A DNA stretch of 64,000 nt from Bacteroidaceae bacterium (GCA_017461605.1 JAFTXN010000005.1:62001-126000); one strand, 5' to 3'; numbered from the stretch's first letter, positions 54,852 through 63,568 are shown. Notes: generated from the letters alone by a model not told the origin. Numbers and translations: made by a program.

Positions 54852-54969
54852 ATGATTTATTTTTACTAATAGGGTCTGCCGACTTTTTTTTGCACGATGT
54901 GGCCTTTCCTGCGGCTTACGCAGGGGCGCAGGCGGCTTCGGGATACGTGGATGTGGGAGGTGCAGGGTG

Positions 54970-55072
54970 CTTACGTTTTGCTCGGAAAATGGGTGTCAGG
55001 AGGACAAAAATTTACTCGGCGTTTAGAAAATTCTGCAGTGCTTGTAGAAAATTCTAAACGCCGAGTAGATTT
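54970..55072 (-). repeat. 21-bp-phased modular repeat, copy K (symmetric, compensated)
   Basis: TTACTCGGCGTTTAG (55012), CTGCAGTGCTTGTAG (55033) and CTAAACGCCGAGTAG (55054). The arms carry CTCGG opposite CCGAG, a two-base compensated change from CAAGG/CCTTG. A tail-like flank (minus strand ATTTTCCGAGCAAAACGTAAG) lies at 54990-54970. It lies between pnp and the nuclease gene. Confidence 0.92.
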
Positions 55073-55119
55073 TCGCAGAAGGGCTTCCGCGTTGTGGGCT
55101 GTGTGCTCCGCTGATGGCA

Positions 55120-56043
55120 TCACCGGATGTCCCATGCGGAGGGTGAGCATTGCTGTTCGACCGGTGCTTCGACAATGTCGGGCAAGTTGTGGAAGAAATT
55201 GATGCCGGTCTTCTCTTCCAACCAGGCCACACTGACAGCGTGGCCGGCCATGGCGGAGAGCGGAGCATAATTGCCGTGGTTGTAGCCGTAGTCCTTGTGC
55301 TCCATCAGGAATGCGATGGAGGAGTATACGCCGTTCTTCACCTTGAGCAGGGCCATGAAGTAGTATTTTGGCACAGCCATGCGCTCGTTTGCTACGTAGC
55401 GGATGATTTGACCCTCTGCGATGGTGCCGCCCTTGACTACATAGAGCGTATCGGCAAACTTCTCGTTGCGTCCCAGTCGCTGCACCTGGTTCTCGAGTGT
55501 TACCCAGTAGTAACTGTTGAAGTTGCCGAGCTGCGGACTCATATTGGTCATGTAGAACGTGTTGTCGTTGGCCTGTCGGCTGTAGAGGCGGTCGGCCGAA
55601 GCGCAGAGGTGTCCGTGGTTGTAGCCGTTGAAGGAAGCATCGTTCTCGATGTATTGCGAGGAGCCGATGTCGGCCAGCAATTTTTTCAGCACGGGGTCAG
55701 CGGGATATTGCGGCTTGATGTCGTAGCTCTTGCGGCTGACGGACTTGTCGCGTGTGCTTCCGTCGAATCGGAAAGCCACCCAGCGCGAATGGTATTTCGT
55801 TCGGTCGTATTCCAGGCAGTAGGTCATGACGGAATCGCCGCCTTCGCGCGTCCAGTGTGCCACGAACAGGTTGCCGCTCTTGAGCTTCGGCACTTCGATG
55901 CGCGATGTGGCTGCCGACGAGACGTTGCCCGGCACCGTGGTGTCGGTGAAGTGGAAATCGTTGTCGTCGTCTTGGCTGCAAGAGGCGGCGGTAAAGATTA
56001 CCGCCGCCCATGCCAAGTGTTTGATATGTCGGATGATGGACAT
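55120..56043 (-). CDS. Lipoprotein DNA/RNA non-specific endonuclease (NucA/Nuc1 family)
   Basis: 307 residues. Lipoprotein signal with lipobox TAASC (WAAVIFTAASCSQDDDN) followed by Asp-rich residues, an export signal for the Bacteroidetes surface. The beta-beta-alpha metal nuclease domain contains FNGYNHGHLCASADRL, with the general-base His in GH, then NTFYMTNMSPQLGNFNSYYW with metal-binding Asn. The usual DRGH is NHGH here, so Asp and Arg of the motif are replaced. It is last in the TonB receptor operon (3-bp gap). Probable role: cutting extracellular DNA or RNA at the cell surface. Confidence 0.88.
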   Translation of the reverse strand: MSIIRHIKHLAWAAVIFTAASCSQDDDNDFHFTDTTVPGNVSSAATSRIEVPKLKSGNLFVAHWTREGGDSVMTYCLEYDRTKYHSRWVAFRFDGSTRDKSVSRKSYDIKPQYPADPVLKKLLADIGSSQYIENDASFNGYNHGHLCASADRLYSRQANDNTFYMTNMSPQLGNFNSYYWVTLENQVQRLGRNEKFADTLYVVKGGTIAEGQIIRYVANERMAVPKYYFMALLKVKNGVYSSIAFLMEHKDYGYNHGNYAPLSAMAGHAVSVAWLEEKTGINFFHNLPDIVEAPVEQQCSPSAWDIR

Positions 56044-56046
56044 TTG

Positions 56047-57714
56047 TTATTTGATGTAGAATGTTCCGGCGGCATCGCTCAGGATGAAGTCGTCGATGAG
56101 GAAGTCCTTGCCGGGGTTCTTAGGATTCATTACGAGGGGACAAACCACGGTTTCGGCTTCGAGAGTGAAACTGTGCTCCACGAGTACCCACTCGTCGGAA
56201 GTGATGTCGTTCACGTAGTCGGCATACTTGTAGGCGTCACCACCGCTGATGCTTCCGTCCACCACGATGGCGTAACCCGGACGGCAGCTTACCACTTCGC
56301 CGGCATTGGCGGCCTTGATGTAGAACTTCATGGTGTAAGTTCCGGCAGGCAGTGTGAGTTCCTTGTAAGACAGACGGGTGTTCTTGGTCTGGCCTTTCAC
56401 GAGAACAGAGTAGGTGCCTCCGTGGGCGTCAGTGCTCTGTGCGAGCGATGCGCTGCTGGCGGTGGAAGCCGATTTCCAGTGGATGGGTTTTCCGCCGTCC
56501 CAGTTTTCGAAGTCGCCATTGAGCGCGGTAGCGTCGCCGGTGTCTTCAGAGCCTCCGGCGTCGGGTGCAGAACCTGCCTTGCCGGCTTGGATGGCAAAAT
56601 TCTTCACTTCCCAAGTTGAGCCGCTGGTAGCGTTGGTGTTGTAGCGGAAGGCGATGCGAACCTGCTTGCCGAGGAACTCAGCCGGGATGTCGATGGCTGC
56701 ATAGCTGAAAGTGCTCCAATCGGAACCTTCGGTGTGGTCGCCCTTGAGCAGCACCCATGTAGCTTTTGTGGCATCGTCGGCGAAATCAGCGCTGATGTAT
56801 ACCTGCTGGTTCTCCGCACCACGGTCGTAACGCAGGATGTACTCGTAAGAAACGTTGGCCTCGGTCACGCCTTCCAGAGATATGGCGGGCGAAACGAGAT
56901 AGTAGGTTCCGGCAGTTGTCAGCTTGGAACTGTTGTCGTAGCCGGTGGCTTTGGCAGTGCTGTAGTCGATGATCCATTCGCCGGCACCGCTTGTGGTGTA
57001 ATTCTTAAAGCCTCCGAGCGATGTGGCAAAGCTTTCGGTGTAAGGCAGCGTGCGCACTTCGTCCGTCGGCTCGTCGCCGCCGGGAGTGTAGTCGCCGGCG
57101 CCACGCACCATCTTGAAGTTCTTCACTTCCCAAGTGGCGGCTTTGGTGGTTGCCTTGTAGCAGAGAGCTACGGTTACGTTGGGTTGGCCAAGGAACTCAG
57201 CGGGCACGTTGACATTGCCGCTGCTGTACCAGGTTTCCCAGTCGCTGCCCTGAACGAGGTTGTAGGGGAGGGAAGTCCATGTAGCCTCGGTGAGTTTGCC
57301 CGGTACATAGTCGCTGCTGATGAGCAGGCGGTAGTGGCTCTCCATCTGGTTGGCATTGGCATAACGTAGGATGTACTCGAAGGAGATGCAAGCGGCTTCC
57401 ACGTCTGTGAGATCGCACGCGGGAGAGATGAGCCAGCTTTCGGCTTCGTTGTTGTCCTTGTTGCCGTCGCCATCGGCATCGGCGTACGAGGTTACCTGAG
57501 CACAGCTATAACTGCAGGCCCAAGCGTAGGTGCCCACGGTGTTGATGGCAGAGAAATCACCCAGTGAGGTGGTGAATGTTTCGTCGAAGAAGACGTTCTT
57601 GGGTCCGGTTTCTTCCTGTTCGTCATTGACTTCGTAAGGTGCGGGAACGTCCTCACAAGAATGGAATGCAAAGCCGGCGAAAGCGGCAAGCATGAGGAAA
57701 AATACTTTTTTCAT
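56047..57714 (-). CDS. Lipoprotein with two choice-of-anchor J (cleaved-adhesin-like) domains
   Basis: 555 residues with lipobox FHSC in the signal sequence. Two related beta-sandwich domains, each about 165 residues: VFFDETFTTSLGDFSAINT to about 200, and LPYTESFATSLGGFKNYTT to about 375, both with WLISPA/YYLVSPA, SFEYILRY/VSYEYILRY and WEVKNF. A third beta-sandwich, carbohydrate-binding-like, follows (WDGGKPIHWKSASTASSAS). Such domains bind polymers or proteins at the surface. It lies 40 bp after the DUF5689 gene. Confidence 0.88.
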   Translation of the reverse strand: MKKVFFLMLAAFAGFAFHSCEDVPAPYEVNDEQEETGPKNVFFDETFTTSLGDFSAINTVGTYAWACSYSCAQVTSYADADGDGNKDNNEAESWLISPACDLTDVEAACISFEYILRYANANQMESHYRLLISSDYVPGKLTEATWTSLPYNLVQGSDWETWYSSGNVNVPAEFLGQPNVTVALCYKATTKAATWEVKNFKMVRGAGDYTPGGDEPTDEVRTLPYTESFATSLGGFKNYTTSGAGEWIIDYSTAKATGYDNSSKLTTAGTYYLVSPAISLEGVTEANVSYEYILRYDRGAENQQVYISADFADDATKATWVLLKGDHTEGSDWSTFSYAAIDIPAEFLGKQVRIAFRYNTNATSGSTWEVKNFAIQAGKAGSAPDAGGSEDTGDATALNGDFENWDGGKPIHWKSASTASSASLAQSTDAHGGTYSVLVKGQTKNTRLSYKELTLPAGTYTMKFYIKAANAGEVVSCRPGYAIVVDGSISGGDAYKYADYVNDITSDEWVLVEHSFTLEAETVVCPLVMNPKNPGKDFLIDDFILSDAAGTFYIK

Positions 57715-57754
57715 TGTGGTATTTTGTTAGTTGTTGTTGAATACTTTGATAGGC

Positions 57755-58648
57755 TTATTGCACGGCCGGAGATATGTCGTCGACACCGCGGAGCTGTATT
57801 TGCCAGGAATCATAATAGCTGAGCAAACCTGTGTAAGCACGCTCGTCGGTCGGCATCACGGTGAAGGCCACTGCGTTCTGCGTGCTGGTGCGCACGGTTA
57901 CGGAGGTAGAAAGATTGCCTTCCTTTACTGAAAGTGTGCGGTCCACGCCGTAACCTGCATCCTGCAACTCTTCGGGGGCAAAGATGGCTTCGCCGTCGGC
58001 CTCCTTCATGGTGCCGGAGATGGTGACAAGCATCGGGTAGTTCATATAGTTCTTGTTGGCAGATGCGCGAAGCCATTGGATATCCAAGGTCTTGGGCTGG
58101 CATTCCGGACATGTGGGGTCAGGAGTTCCAACCAGCTCGACGTTGGTAGCGCAATGCTGAATGAGCATTGCACCCAGGCGCAGGTTTCCGCTGGACGTGT
58201 AGTAGGGTTGTCCGATCTTGGGCAATTTGCTGTAACATCCCACGTAGAGATTTTTCAAGTTTACCTTGACGCGCTGACCCAGGGGGAAGTAAGGGCAGAG
58301 CCAAGTGTTCTTGATACCAAGCACAATGGCCTGATCTGTGCCTGCGGTCTCGTCGATGTCGCGCAGCAGGATGGTCTGATAGAGGTTGCCTCCTGCATCA
58401 TTGGCCGCCACGACGCCTTCGATGATGAGGTCTTCCTCGATTTGCTCAAAGGCGTTTGTCTGTGTGAAGAGGGAGCTCTTGTCTTCCTTGAGTTGTGCTA
58501 TGGAATAGTTGGTCTCACCTATGGATGTGGGACTGGTGATGATGAAATCCTCGGTGTTAGGTTCGTCTGCGTTGTCCATACATGCAGAGAACAGCAGTAC
58601 CGCCGGCATCATTCGGAAGATGTTTTGAAATATCTGTTTCATATTCAT
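57755..58648 (-). CDS. DUF5689 domain lipoprotein
   Basis: 297 residues; signal with lipobox FSAC then MDNADEPNTEDF. Residues about 45-145 (SIAQLKEDK, IEGVVAANDAGGNLYQTILL, YFPLGQRVKVNLKNLYVGCY) show the OB-fold-like strand pattern of DUF5689, common in Bacteroidetes beside TonB receptors and extracellular nucleases. The C-terminal half is beta-rich with VGTPDPTCPECQPKTL. The function is unproven; an OB fold would suit nucleic-acid or oligosaccharide binding. It starts 22 bp after the receptor stop. Confidence 0.87.
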   Translation of the reverse strand: MNMKQIFQNIFRMMPAVLLFSACMDNADEPNTEDFIITSPTSIGETNYSIAQLKEDKSSLFTQTNAFEQIEEDLIIEGVVAANDAGGNLYQTILLRDIDETAGTDQAIVLGIKNTWLCPYFPLGQRVKVNLKNLYVGCYSKLPKIGQPYYTSSGNLRLGAMLIQHCATNVELVGTPDPTCPECQPKTLDIQWLRASANKNYMNYPMLVTISGTMKEADGEAIFAPEELQDAGYGVDRTLSVKEGNLSTSVTVRTSTQNAVAFTVMPTDERAYTGLLSYYDSWQIQLRGVDDISPAVQ

Positions 58649-58670
58649 GATTTTCTAAAGTGCTCCGCCA

Positions 58671-61349
58671 TCAGAAGCGGTAGCCTACGTTCAGGAATGC
58701 GTTGAATGCGTATGCGTAGTAATAGCGGTTGTTTTTCGAGAAACGGTATGAGCGTGCCACGCCGGTGTTGTAGTAGTCGTCGCGATTCTGCTCGTATCCT
58801 CCGGTACGCATGTTGGTGTTGTTGGTGATGTTGTTGAGCGAAAGGTTGATGGAGAGGCTGCGACCCTTCTTCAGACGGATGTATTTTCCGATAGAAGCGT
58901 CGAGCATGAAGCCGCCGTCAAACTTTTCCTGCTCCGCAGTGTAGGTGTCTACCACCTGACCTTCGGGGTTGAAGAGTACTCCGCCGTATTCGTTGAGTTC
59001 GGCCTTGGAAACGTCGAAGGCGAGGTTGCCGTCGGGGCCGATACCTCCGGCTACGTAGTTGCCGATGACGTTGCTGAGGCGGCGGTACTGAGAGAAGCCC
59101 ACGTAGACCTTGTCGTAGTAGTTGAGGTTGGCAGAGAAGAACCAGCCGTTCACGTTGTAGTCAACGCCCAAGCTGACTGCAGCCAAGGGAGTGCCGCTGA
59201 GGTGGATGCCGTCGGCGATGACGCGCAGAGGCATCTCAGCTCCGGTAACGGGGTTCTTCCACACGTTGAGCTGCTTGATGGTTTTTGCATCCATGCCTTC
59301 GTAGTTGAGCTGAGCATAGGGGTTGTTGATGTACTCGGCTTCGCTGATGGTACCGATCAACTTCACGGAAAGTTCGCTGGTGATCTGATAAACAAAAGCG
59401 GCTTCCAAGCCATAGTGTTGCTTGGAGACGTTGTTCATGGTGAGGTAGGTGAAACGCTCTTCTTGGTCGTTGTAGAATGCGGTTTGTTCCACACCATCTT
59501 CGAAGCGGGTGTAGAATCCGCTGACCTTACCGCTGAAGTCGCCAAGACGGAAGGCGTAACTCAGTTCGGCACTGTAGATGTTTTCGAGTTTGAGGTTGTC
59601 GACAAAGTTGTTCTGCATACGAGCAGCCACAAAAGCATTGCGTGCCAGCGGAGCCGCAGCGTCATATCCGGCAGCCAAAGTGATGCGGTGGTTGGCTGCA
59701 GGGCGATAGTTGAGGATAAACTTTCCGCCTCCGCCCAGGAAGCCGGCCTTTCCGCTCTTGCCGTAGGAGTTCATGGGGGCGCGACCGTTGCGCATCAAGC
59801 CATCGCGTTCGATGGTTGTTCCTTCCAGGTGGCCGGCCAGGGTAAGGCCGAATCTGGATTTGTCATAGCGGTATTGACCCCACAGACGTGCTTTGTTGAC
59901 GTGGATGTTGTAGTCGTAACCGAACTTGTCGCCTTCTGAAATCATGCGATTGGGATTGTTGAGGTCGTTTTGCGCTTCGATGCTTCCCAAGCCGTAGTCG
60001 TTGGCGGCAAACTTGTCTATGTCAGTGTAGCGAGTGCCTCCGAGGAGGTCTTCCATGGTCTTGTAGTGCATGCCCTTGGTGGTGTTGAGTTGCAGACCCA
60101 AGGCATATTTGTGCGTGTTGTTCACGCTGTGATTGAACGTGGATCCGAGTGAGAACACCATTTGGTCGTTGTGTCTGCGCTCTTGGTAGTAGAGTGCCTC
60201 GCCGCCTGCCAGCTCGCTCTGGCGATTGACGTAGTACATTTGGTCCCAATTGATTTGGCGATTGGCCTTGGAGGAGGTCCAATAGTCGACCAATGTGTTG
60301 TATTGTTCGAGCAGGTAGGGGTTTTCGGCCAGGTAGTCGGGGTTGTTCTTGTTGGGGTCCCAAACGTCGAACACGCTGCTCGGCAGATTCTTGTAGTAGT
60401 CCGGTCGGGGGTCGTAAGCATCGCCGCCCCATCCCAGTGCCGAGGTGCTGTACATGCTGTACTTGAAGCCTGCCGACGTAACGAGTTTCATTTTGTCGCT
60501 AATGTCGAAATCCCAAGTCAGGATGGCAGTCGGCTCGAAGTCGTTCACCACGCGGGCATTGCGCTTCTCCCCGTTCTGATAACCCCAGTTGGAATTGTAA
60601 TAGTGAGAGTTGGCCAGCCAATACACTTCTTCGGTGGCAGCGGTTTGCTGAGCGCGTTCGGTGGGTGAGCCGAAGGTTACGAGCGACAGGTTGTGGCGGT
60701 CGTTGATTTTCTTCTCGGCAGCGAGGAAGTAGCTGAGTGAGTTGTAGAAAGTTCCCTCAATGACTCCTTCGTTGGCCCAGCGGTATCCCACGGTTCCGGC
60801 AAAGGCCCAGCCATTGTCCATGAGTCCGGTGGAGTGGGTGAACATGGCGCGTGCCAAGTAGTTGCGATTGCAGGCCGAGAGGGTCAGCTTGCTGCCTTGC
60901 GCAAAGGCTGTGGCACGTGAGTTGATGCTGGTGGCACCTCCGACAGGGGTGAATGTGAAGGTGTTGGGCTCGAAACTCGACACACTCTCTTTGTTGCGGG
61001 TGGCTTCGTTCATGCCGCCTATCATTCCGTAACTGAAACGGCCGAGCTCGGTATCGTTCAGCAGAAGGCCGTTCATGTACACTTGGTTGTAGGCATTGTC
61101 GTAAGCACGCACCTTGAAGCGCATGGGGCTGAACAGATAACCTACGTCTGACAGGTAGAGGTCGCTCTTCGACGAAGTGAGCGATGCCACTGTTTGGGCA
61201 GCATCGTTGTCCTCATCGAGTTGCGATTCGGTGAAGGTGAAGTCGGCATTGTCGTCGGTCATCACGTTCACAGAGTCTGCCGGCTGTTGTGCGTAAAGCA
61301 TGGAGGCTGCACAACACGCGGCAACGAAAAGTGTTACTCCTTTTTTCAT
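58671..61349 (-). CDS. TonB-dependent receptor (no SusD partner)
   Basis: 892 residues from the ATG at 61349 (signal VTLFVAACCAASMLYAQ); the frame continues upstream but contains the promoter. A TonB-box-like DFTFTESQLDED precedes the plug (FKVRAYDNAYNQVYMNGLLL, SFEPNTFTFTPVGGATSINS). A 22-strand barrel ends YAYAFNAFLNVGYRF. No carboxypeptidase-like N-terminal domain and no SusD follow, so it is not a classical glycan Sus system. It leads an operon with DUF5689, choice-of-anchor J and nuclease lipoproteins. Confidence 0.9.
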   Translation of the reverse strand: MKKGVTLFVAACCAASMLYAQQPADSVNVMTDDNADFTFTESQLDEDNDAAQTVASLTSSKSDLYLSDVGYLFSPMRFKVRAYDNAYNQVYMNGLLLNDTELGRFSYGMIGGMNEATRNKESVSSFEPNTFTFTPVGGATSINSRATAFAQGSKLTLSACNRNYLARAMFTHSTGLMDNGWAFAGTVGYRWANEGVIEGTFYNSLSYFLAAEKKINDRHNLSLVTFGSPTERAQQTAATEEVYWLANSHYYNSNWGYQNGEKRNARVVNDFEPTAILTWDFDISDKMKLVTSAGFKYSMYSTSALGWGGDAYDPRPDYYKNLPSSVFDVWDPNKNNPDYLAENPYLLEQYNTLVDYWTSSKANRQINWDQMYYVNRQSELAGGEALYYQERRHNDQMVFSLGSTFNHSVNNTHKYALGLQLNTTKGMHYKTMEDLLGGTRYTDIDKFAANDYGLGSIEAQNDLNNPNRMISEGDKFGYDYNIHVNKARLWGQYRYDKSRFGLTLAGHLEGTTIERDGLMRNGRAPMNSYGKSGKAGFLGGGGKFILNYRPAANHRITLAAGYDAAAPLARNAFVAARMQNNFVDNLKLENIYSAELSYAFRLGDFSGKVSGFYTRFEDGVEQTAFYNDQEERFTYLTMNNVSKQHYGLEAAFVYQITSELSVKLIGTISEAEYINNPYAQLNYEGMDAKTIKQLNVWKNPVTGAEMPLRVIADGIHLSGTPLAAVSLGVDYNVNGWFFSANLNYYDKVYVGFSQYRRLSNVIGNYVAGGIGPDGNLAFDVSKAELNEYGGVLFNPEGQVVDTYTAEQEKFDGGFMLDASIGKYIRLKKGRSLSINLSLNNITNNTNMRTGGYEQNRDDYYNTGVARSYRFSKNNRYYYAYAFNAFLNVGYRF

Positions 61350-61424
61350 GATGGTTTGATGGATATTTATTTCTCTTTTTTTGCTTTGTAAGGACGGCTC
61401 TTTCGGTTGGGCCGTATTTGCGGA

Positions 61425-61432
61425 CAAAGGTA
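61425..61432 (-). promoter_or_regulatory. Putative promoter of the TonB receptor-nuclease operon
   Basis: TACCTTTG on the minus strand at 61432-61425; -33 element is weak. Leader of about 70 nt. Confidence 0.55.
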
Positions 61433-61667
61433 GAAAAAAATGAGCCGCACATGGTTGCAAAAGCATGAAATTGCATAAAATCCCCGAAAAAAGTAAAAAT
61501 TTGTGTATCAATGCAGCGTTTGTGTGGATTTTTTAGGCATTTTGTTTCGTTGGAACGGGAGATTTTTCACGCCTTTTCCTGCATTGCTGCCCGAGGGGGA
61601 TCCGTGTGATGTTGGCTGATGGTGGAAGTGGGCCGAGAGGGCTGATTTGCTCAGCCGCATGGATAAA

Positions 61668-61732
61668 AAATCTGCAGTGCTTGCAGAATTTTCCGGAAGC
61701 ACTGCAGAATTTTCTAAACGCCTTGCAGATTT
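61668..61732 (+). repeat. 21-bp-phased modular repeat, copy L
   Basis: CTGCAGTGCTTGCAG (61672), CCGGAAGCACTGCAG (61693) and CTAAACGCCTTGCAG (61714), the same module order as copies G and H. No clear tail on either side. It lies 80 bp after the hexosaminidase stop; the rest of the gap between 61433 and 61807 holds nothing I recognise. Confidence 0.92.
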
Positions 61733-61807
61733 TTGGGCAATGCGTATGGGGTAGAGTGTATGGCGGCAGATGATATGTTCACCGCGAGTCGGAGTTTTGC
61801 TTACGGC

Positions 61808-63451
61808 TCAAGGATTGTCGCCCCAGGCATGTCGGCCATAGGCATAGCCTCTCAAGAAATACAACTCGCGATCGGGGGTCAGACGATGCAGGAAGTCGGG
61901 ATAGCTGCGATGTTCCTGGGGTGTCCATCCGGCTTCGGCCACGGCTGCCAAGCGGGGTAGGAGCAGATACTCCAAGTGCCAGGCTTCTTCCACCCACTCG
62001 GTCCAGAAGTTGGCTTGCACACCCAGATAGCGTGTCTGCAGGTCGGCAGGCACTCCTTTGGCCGGTACGTAGTTGTAGACGGCTTCGAGGCTTTCTGTGC
62101 CATGTCCTTGCGATAAGGGTTCTGCCGGGTCGGTACTCTGTTTGCGATTGATGTAATAAGGGATTTGGGGGGTAAGGATGGCGTCAAAGCCTCTTTTGGC
62201 AGCCTCTTTGGCAGCTCCATCGGCACCGATCCATGCCATGATGGTGGAGCCGGTGAGGGCTGAGGTGTTGCCGTGCAGCACTTCGTTCCAGAAGATGAGC
62301 TTGCGCTGTTGGGCTTCGGGCTTTGCTGCGATGTAGTCGATAATCTTCTTATAGAAATCGGTCTGTAAATCGCGGAATTTGGTTGAACCTATTTCTGCCA
62401 AACGTTTTTTGCATAGTTCGTTGCGCTCCCATTTGTAGGTGGGGCATTCGTCTCCGCCCAGGTGCAGATAGCCGAAGGGGAACAGGCTGATGAGTTCGTC
62501 GACCACGTCCTTGGTGAATTGCAGGGCTTGCGGTGCGGCCACGTTCATCACATCGGTCGAAACACCTTGTCCCACCCATACTTCATGCTTGGCTTCGGGG
62601 TCGCAGCTGAGTTCAGGATAAGCGGCCAGGGCAGCCTGAAAGTGTCCCGGCATATCGATTTCGGGTAAGATTTCTATGAATCGCTCACGGGCATACTGCA
62701 CAATCTCGCGGATGTCGTCCTGTGTATAGAATCCGCCATAGTGTTGGTGATCGCGGGGCACGTCTCCCCAGGGCAACACCTTGCTTTCGCGCCAGGCACC
62801 CACAGAGGTGAGAAGTGGATATTTCTTGATCTCGATGCGCCATCCTTGGTCTTCGGTGAGATGCCAATGAAAGCGGTTCATCTTGTATGTGGCCATGATG
62901 TCGAGCACGCGCTTCACTTCTTCTTTCCCGAAGAAGTGGCGACCCTCGTCCAGCATGAAGCCGCGCCAACCGTAGCGAGGGGCGTCTTCAATGGTTACAG
63001 CACGGATGCTCCAACGGTCGTTGGCGACAGGCACTTCGGCCATTACGTTGCGTGGGAAGAGTTGTTTCAGCGTCTGAAGTGCATAGAAGAGACCGGCCGG
63101 TCGGGCTGCAGCGATGCTAACGCCCTCTGTGGCACTGACATTCAGACGATAAGCCTCGGCTCCCAAAGAGGTGTCGTGCGTGATACGGATGGCTGCCTGT
63201 TTGCTCTGTCGGGCAATCCGCACGTTGAGGCCGGTGCTCTTTGTAAAACTCTCGGCAAAGCGATCCACAACATTGCGCAGACTGTCGGCCGAAGGGCATA
63301 CGATGCAGACATTCTGAGGAAAAACGTAGTTGGCATTGTGCCATTCGATAGAGGCCGGCAGCGGAAGGACAGCGGGACGTGCTATCTTGCGGGCTTGCGT
63401 CATAGTGACGGCCGTAAATAGCAAAAGAATTAGAAGAAGACGTGTTTTCAT
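61808..63451 (-). CDS. Secreted beta-N-acetylhexosaminidase (GH20)
   Basis: 547 residues from the ATG at 63451 (RLLLILLLFTAVTMTQA signal). A GH20b-like domain occupies about 25-150 and the catalytic TIM barrel follows: YGWRGFMLDEGRHFFG, RFHWHLTEDQGWRIEIKKYP, EIDMPGHFQAALAAYPEL and the catalytic HLGGDECPTYKW (Asp-Glu at about 334-335). It removes terminal GlcNAc or GalNAc from mucin and other host glycans, complementing the sialidase at 4.6 kb, though the genes are not linked. Confidence 0.95.
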   Translation of the reverse strand: MKTRLLLILLLFTAVTMTQARKIARPAVLPLPASIEWHNANYVFPQNVCIVCPSADSLRNVVDRFAESFTKSTGLNVRIARQSKQAAIRITHDTSLGAEAYRLNVSATEGVSIAAARPAGLFYALQTLKQLFPRNVMAEVPVANDRWSIRAVTIEDAPRYGWRGFMLDEGRHFFGKEEVKRVLDIMATYKMNRFHWHLTEDQGWRIEIKKYPLLTSVGAWRESKVLPWGDVPRDHQHYGGFYTQDDIREIVQYARERFIEILPEIDMPGHFQAALAAYPELSCDPEAKHEVWVGQGVSTDVMNVAAPQALQFTKDVVDELISLFPFGYLHLGGDECPTYKWERNELCKKRLAEIGSTKFRDLQTDFYKKIIDYIAAKPEAQQRKLIFWNEVLHGNTSALTGSTIMAWIGADGAAKEAAKRGFDAILTPQIPYYINRKQSTDPAEPLSQGHGTESLEAVYNYVPAKGVPADLQTRYLGVQANFWTEWVEEAWHLEYLLLPRLAAVAEAGWTPQEHRSYPDFLHRLTPDRELYFLRGYAYGRHAWGDNP

Positions 63452-63528
63452 TGATATGGATTTTTGGAATTCAGGATACTTTGGTGCAATCATCGGGAAG
63501 TCCGATGAATGTGTTGCAAATAAAAAAA

Positions 63529-63568
63529 GAAAAACGCCCCGTAACATCCGGAAGATGGTGCGGGGCGT
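63529..63568 (-). terminator. rpsO terminator
   Basis: ACGCCCCG pairs with CGGGGCGT (63568-63534) and the minus strand continues into TTTTTCTTTTTTT. It separates rpsO from the hexosaminidase gene. Confidence 0.88.

Noticed and set aside
55120-61349. A classical polysaccharide utilisation locus
   Set aside because: No SusD homologue, glycoside hydrolase or hybrid sensor lies in the operon; the neighbouring hexosaminidase is separated by repeat copy L and a promoter region.
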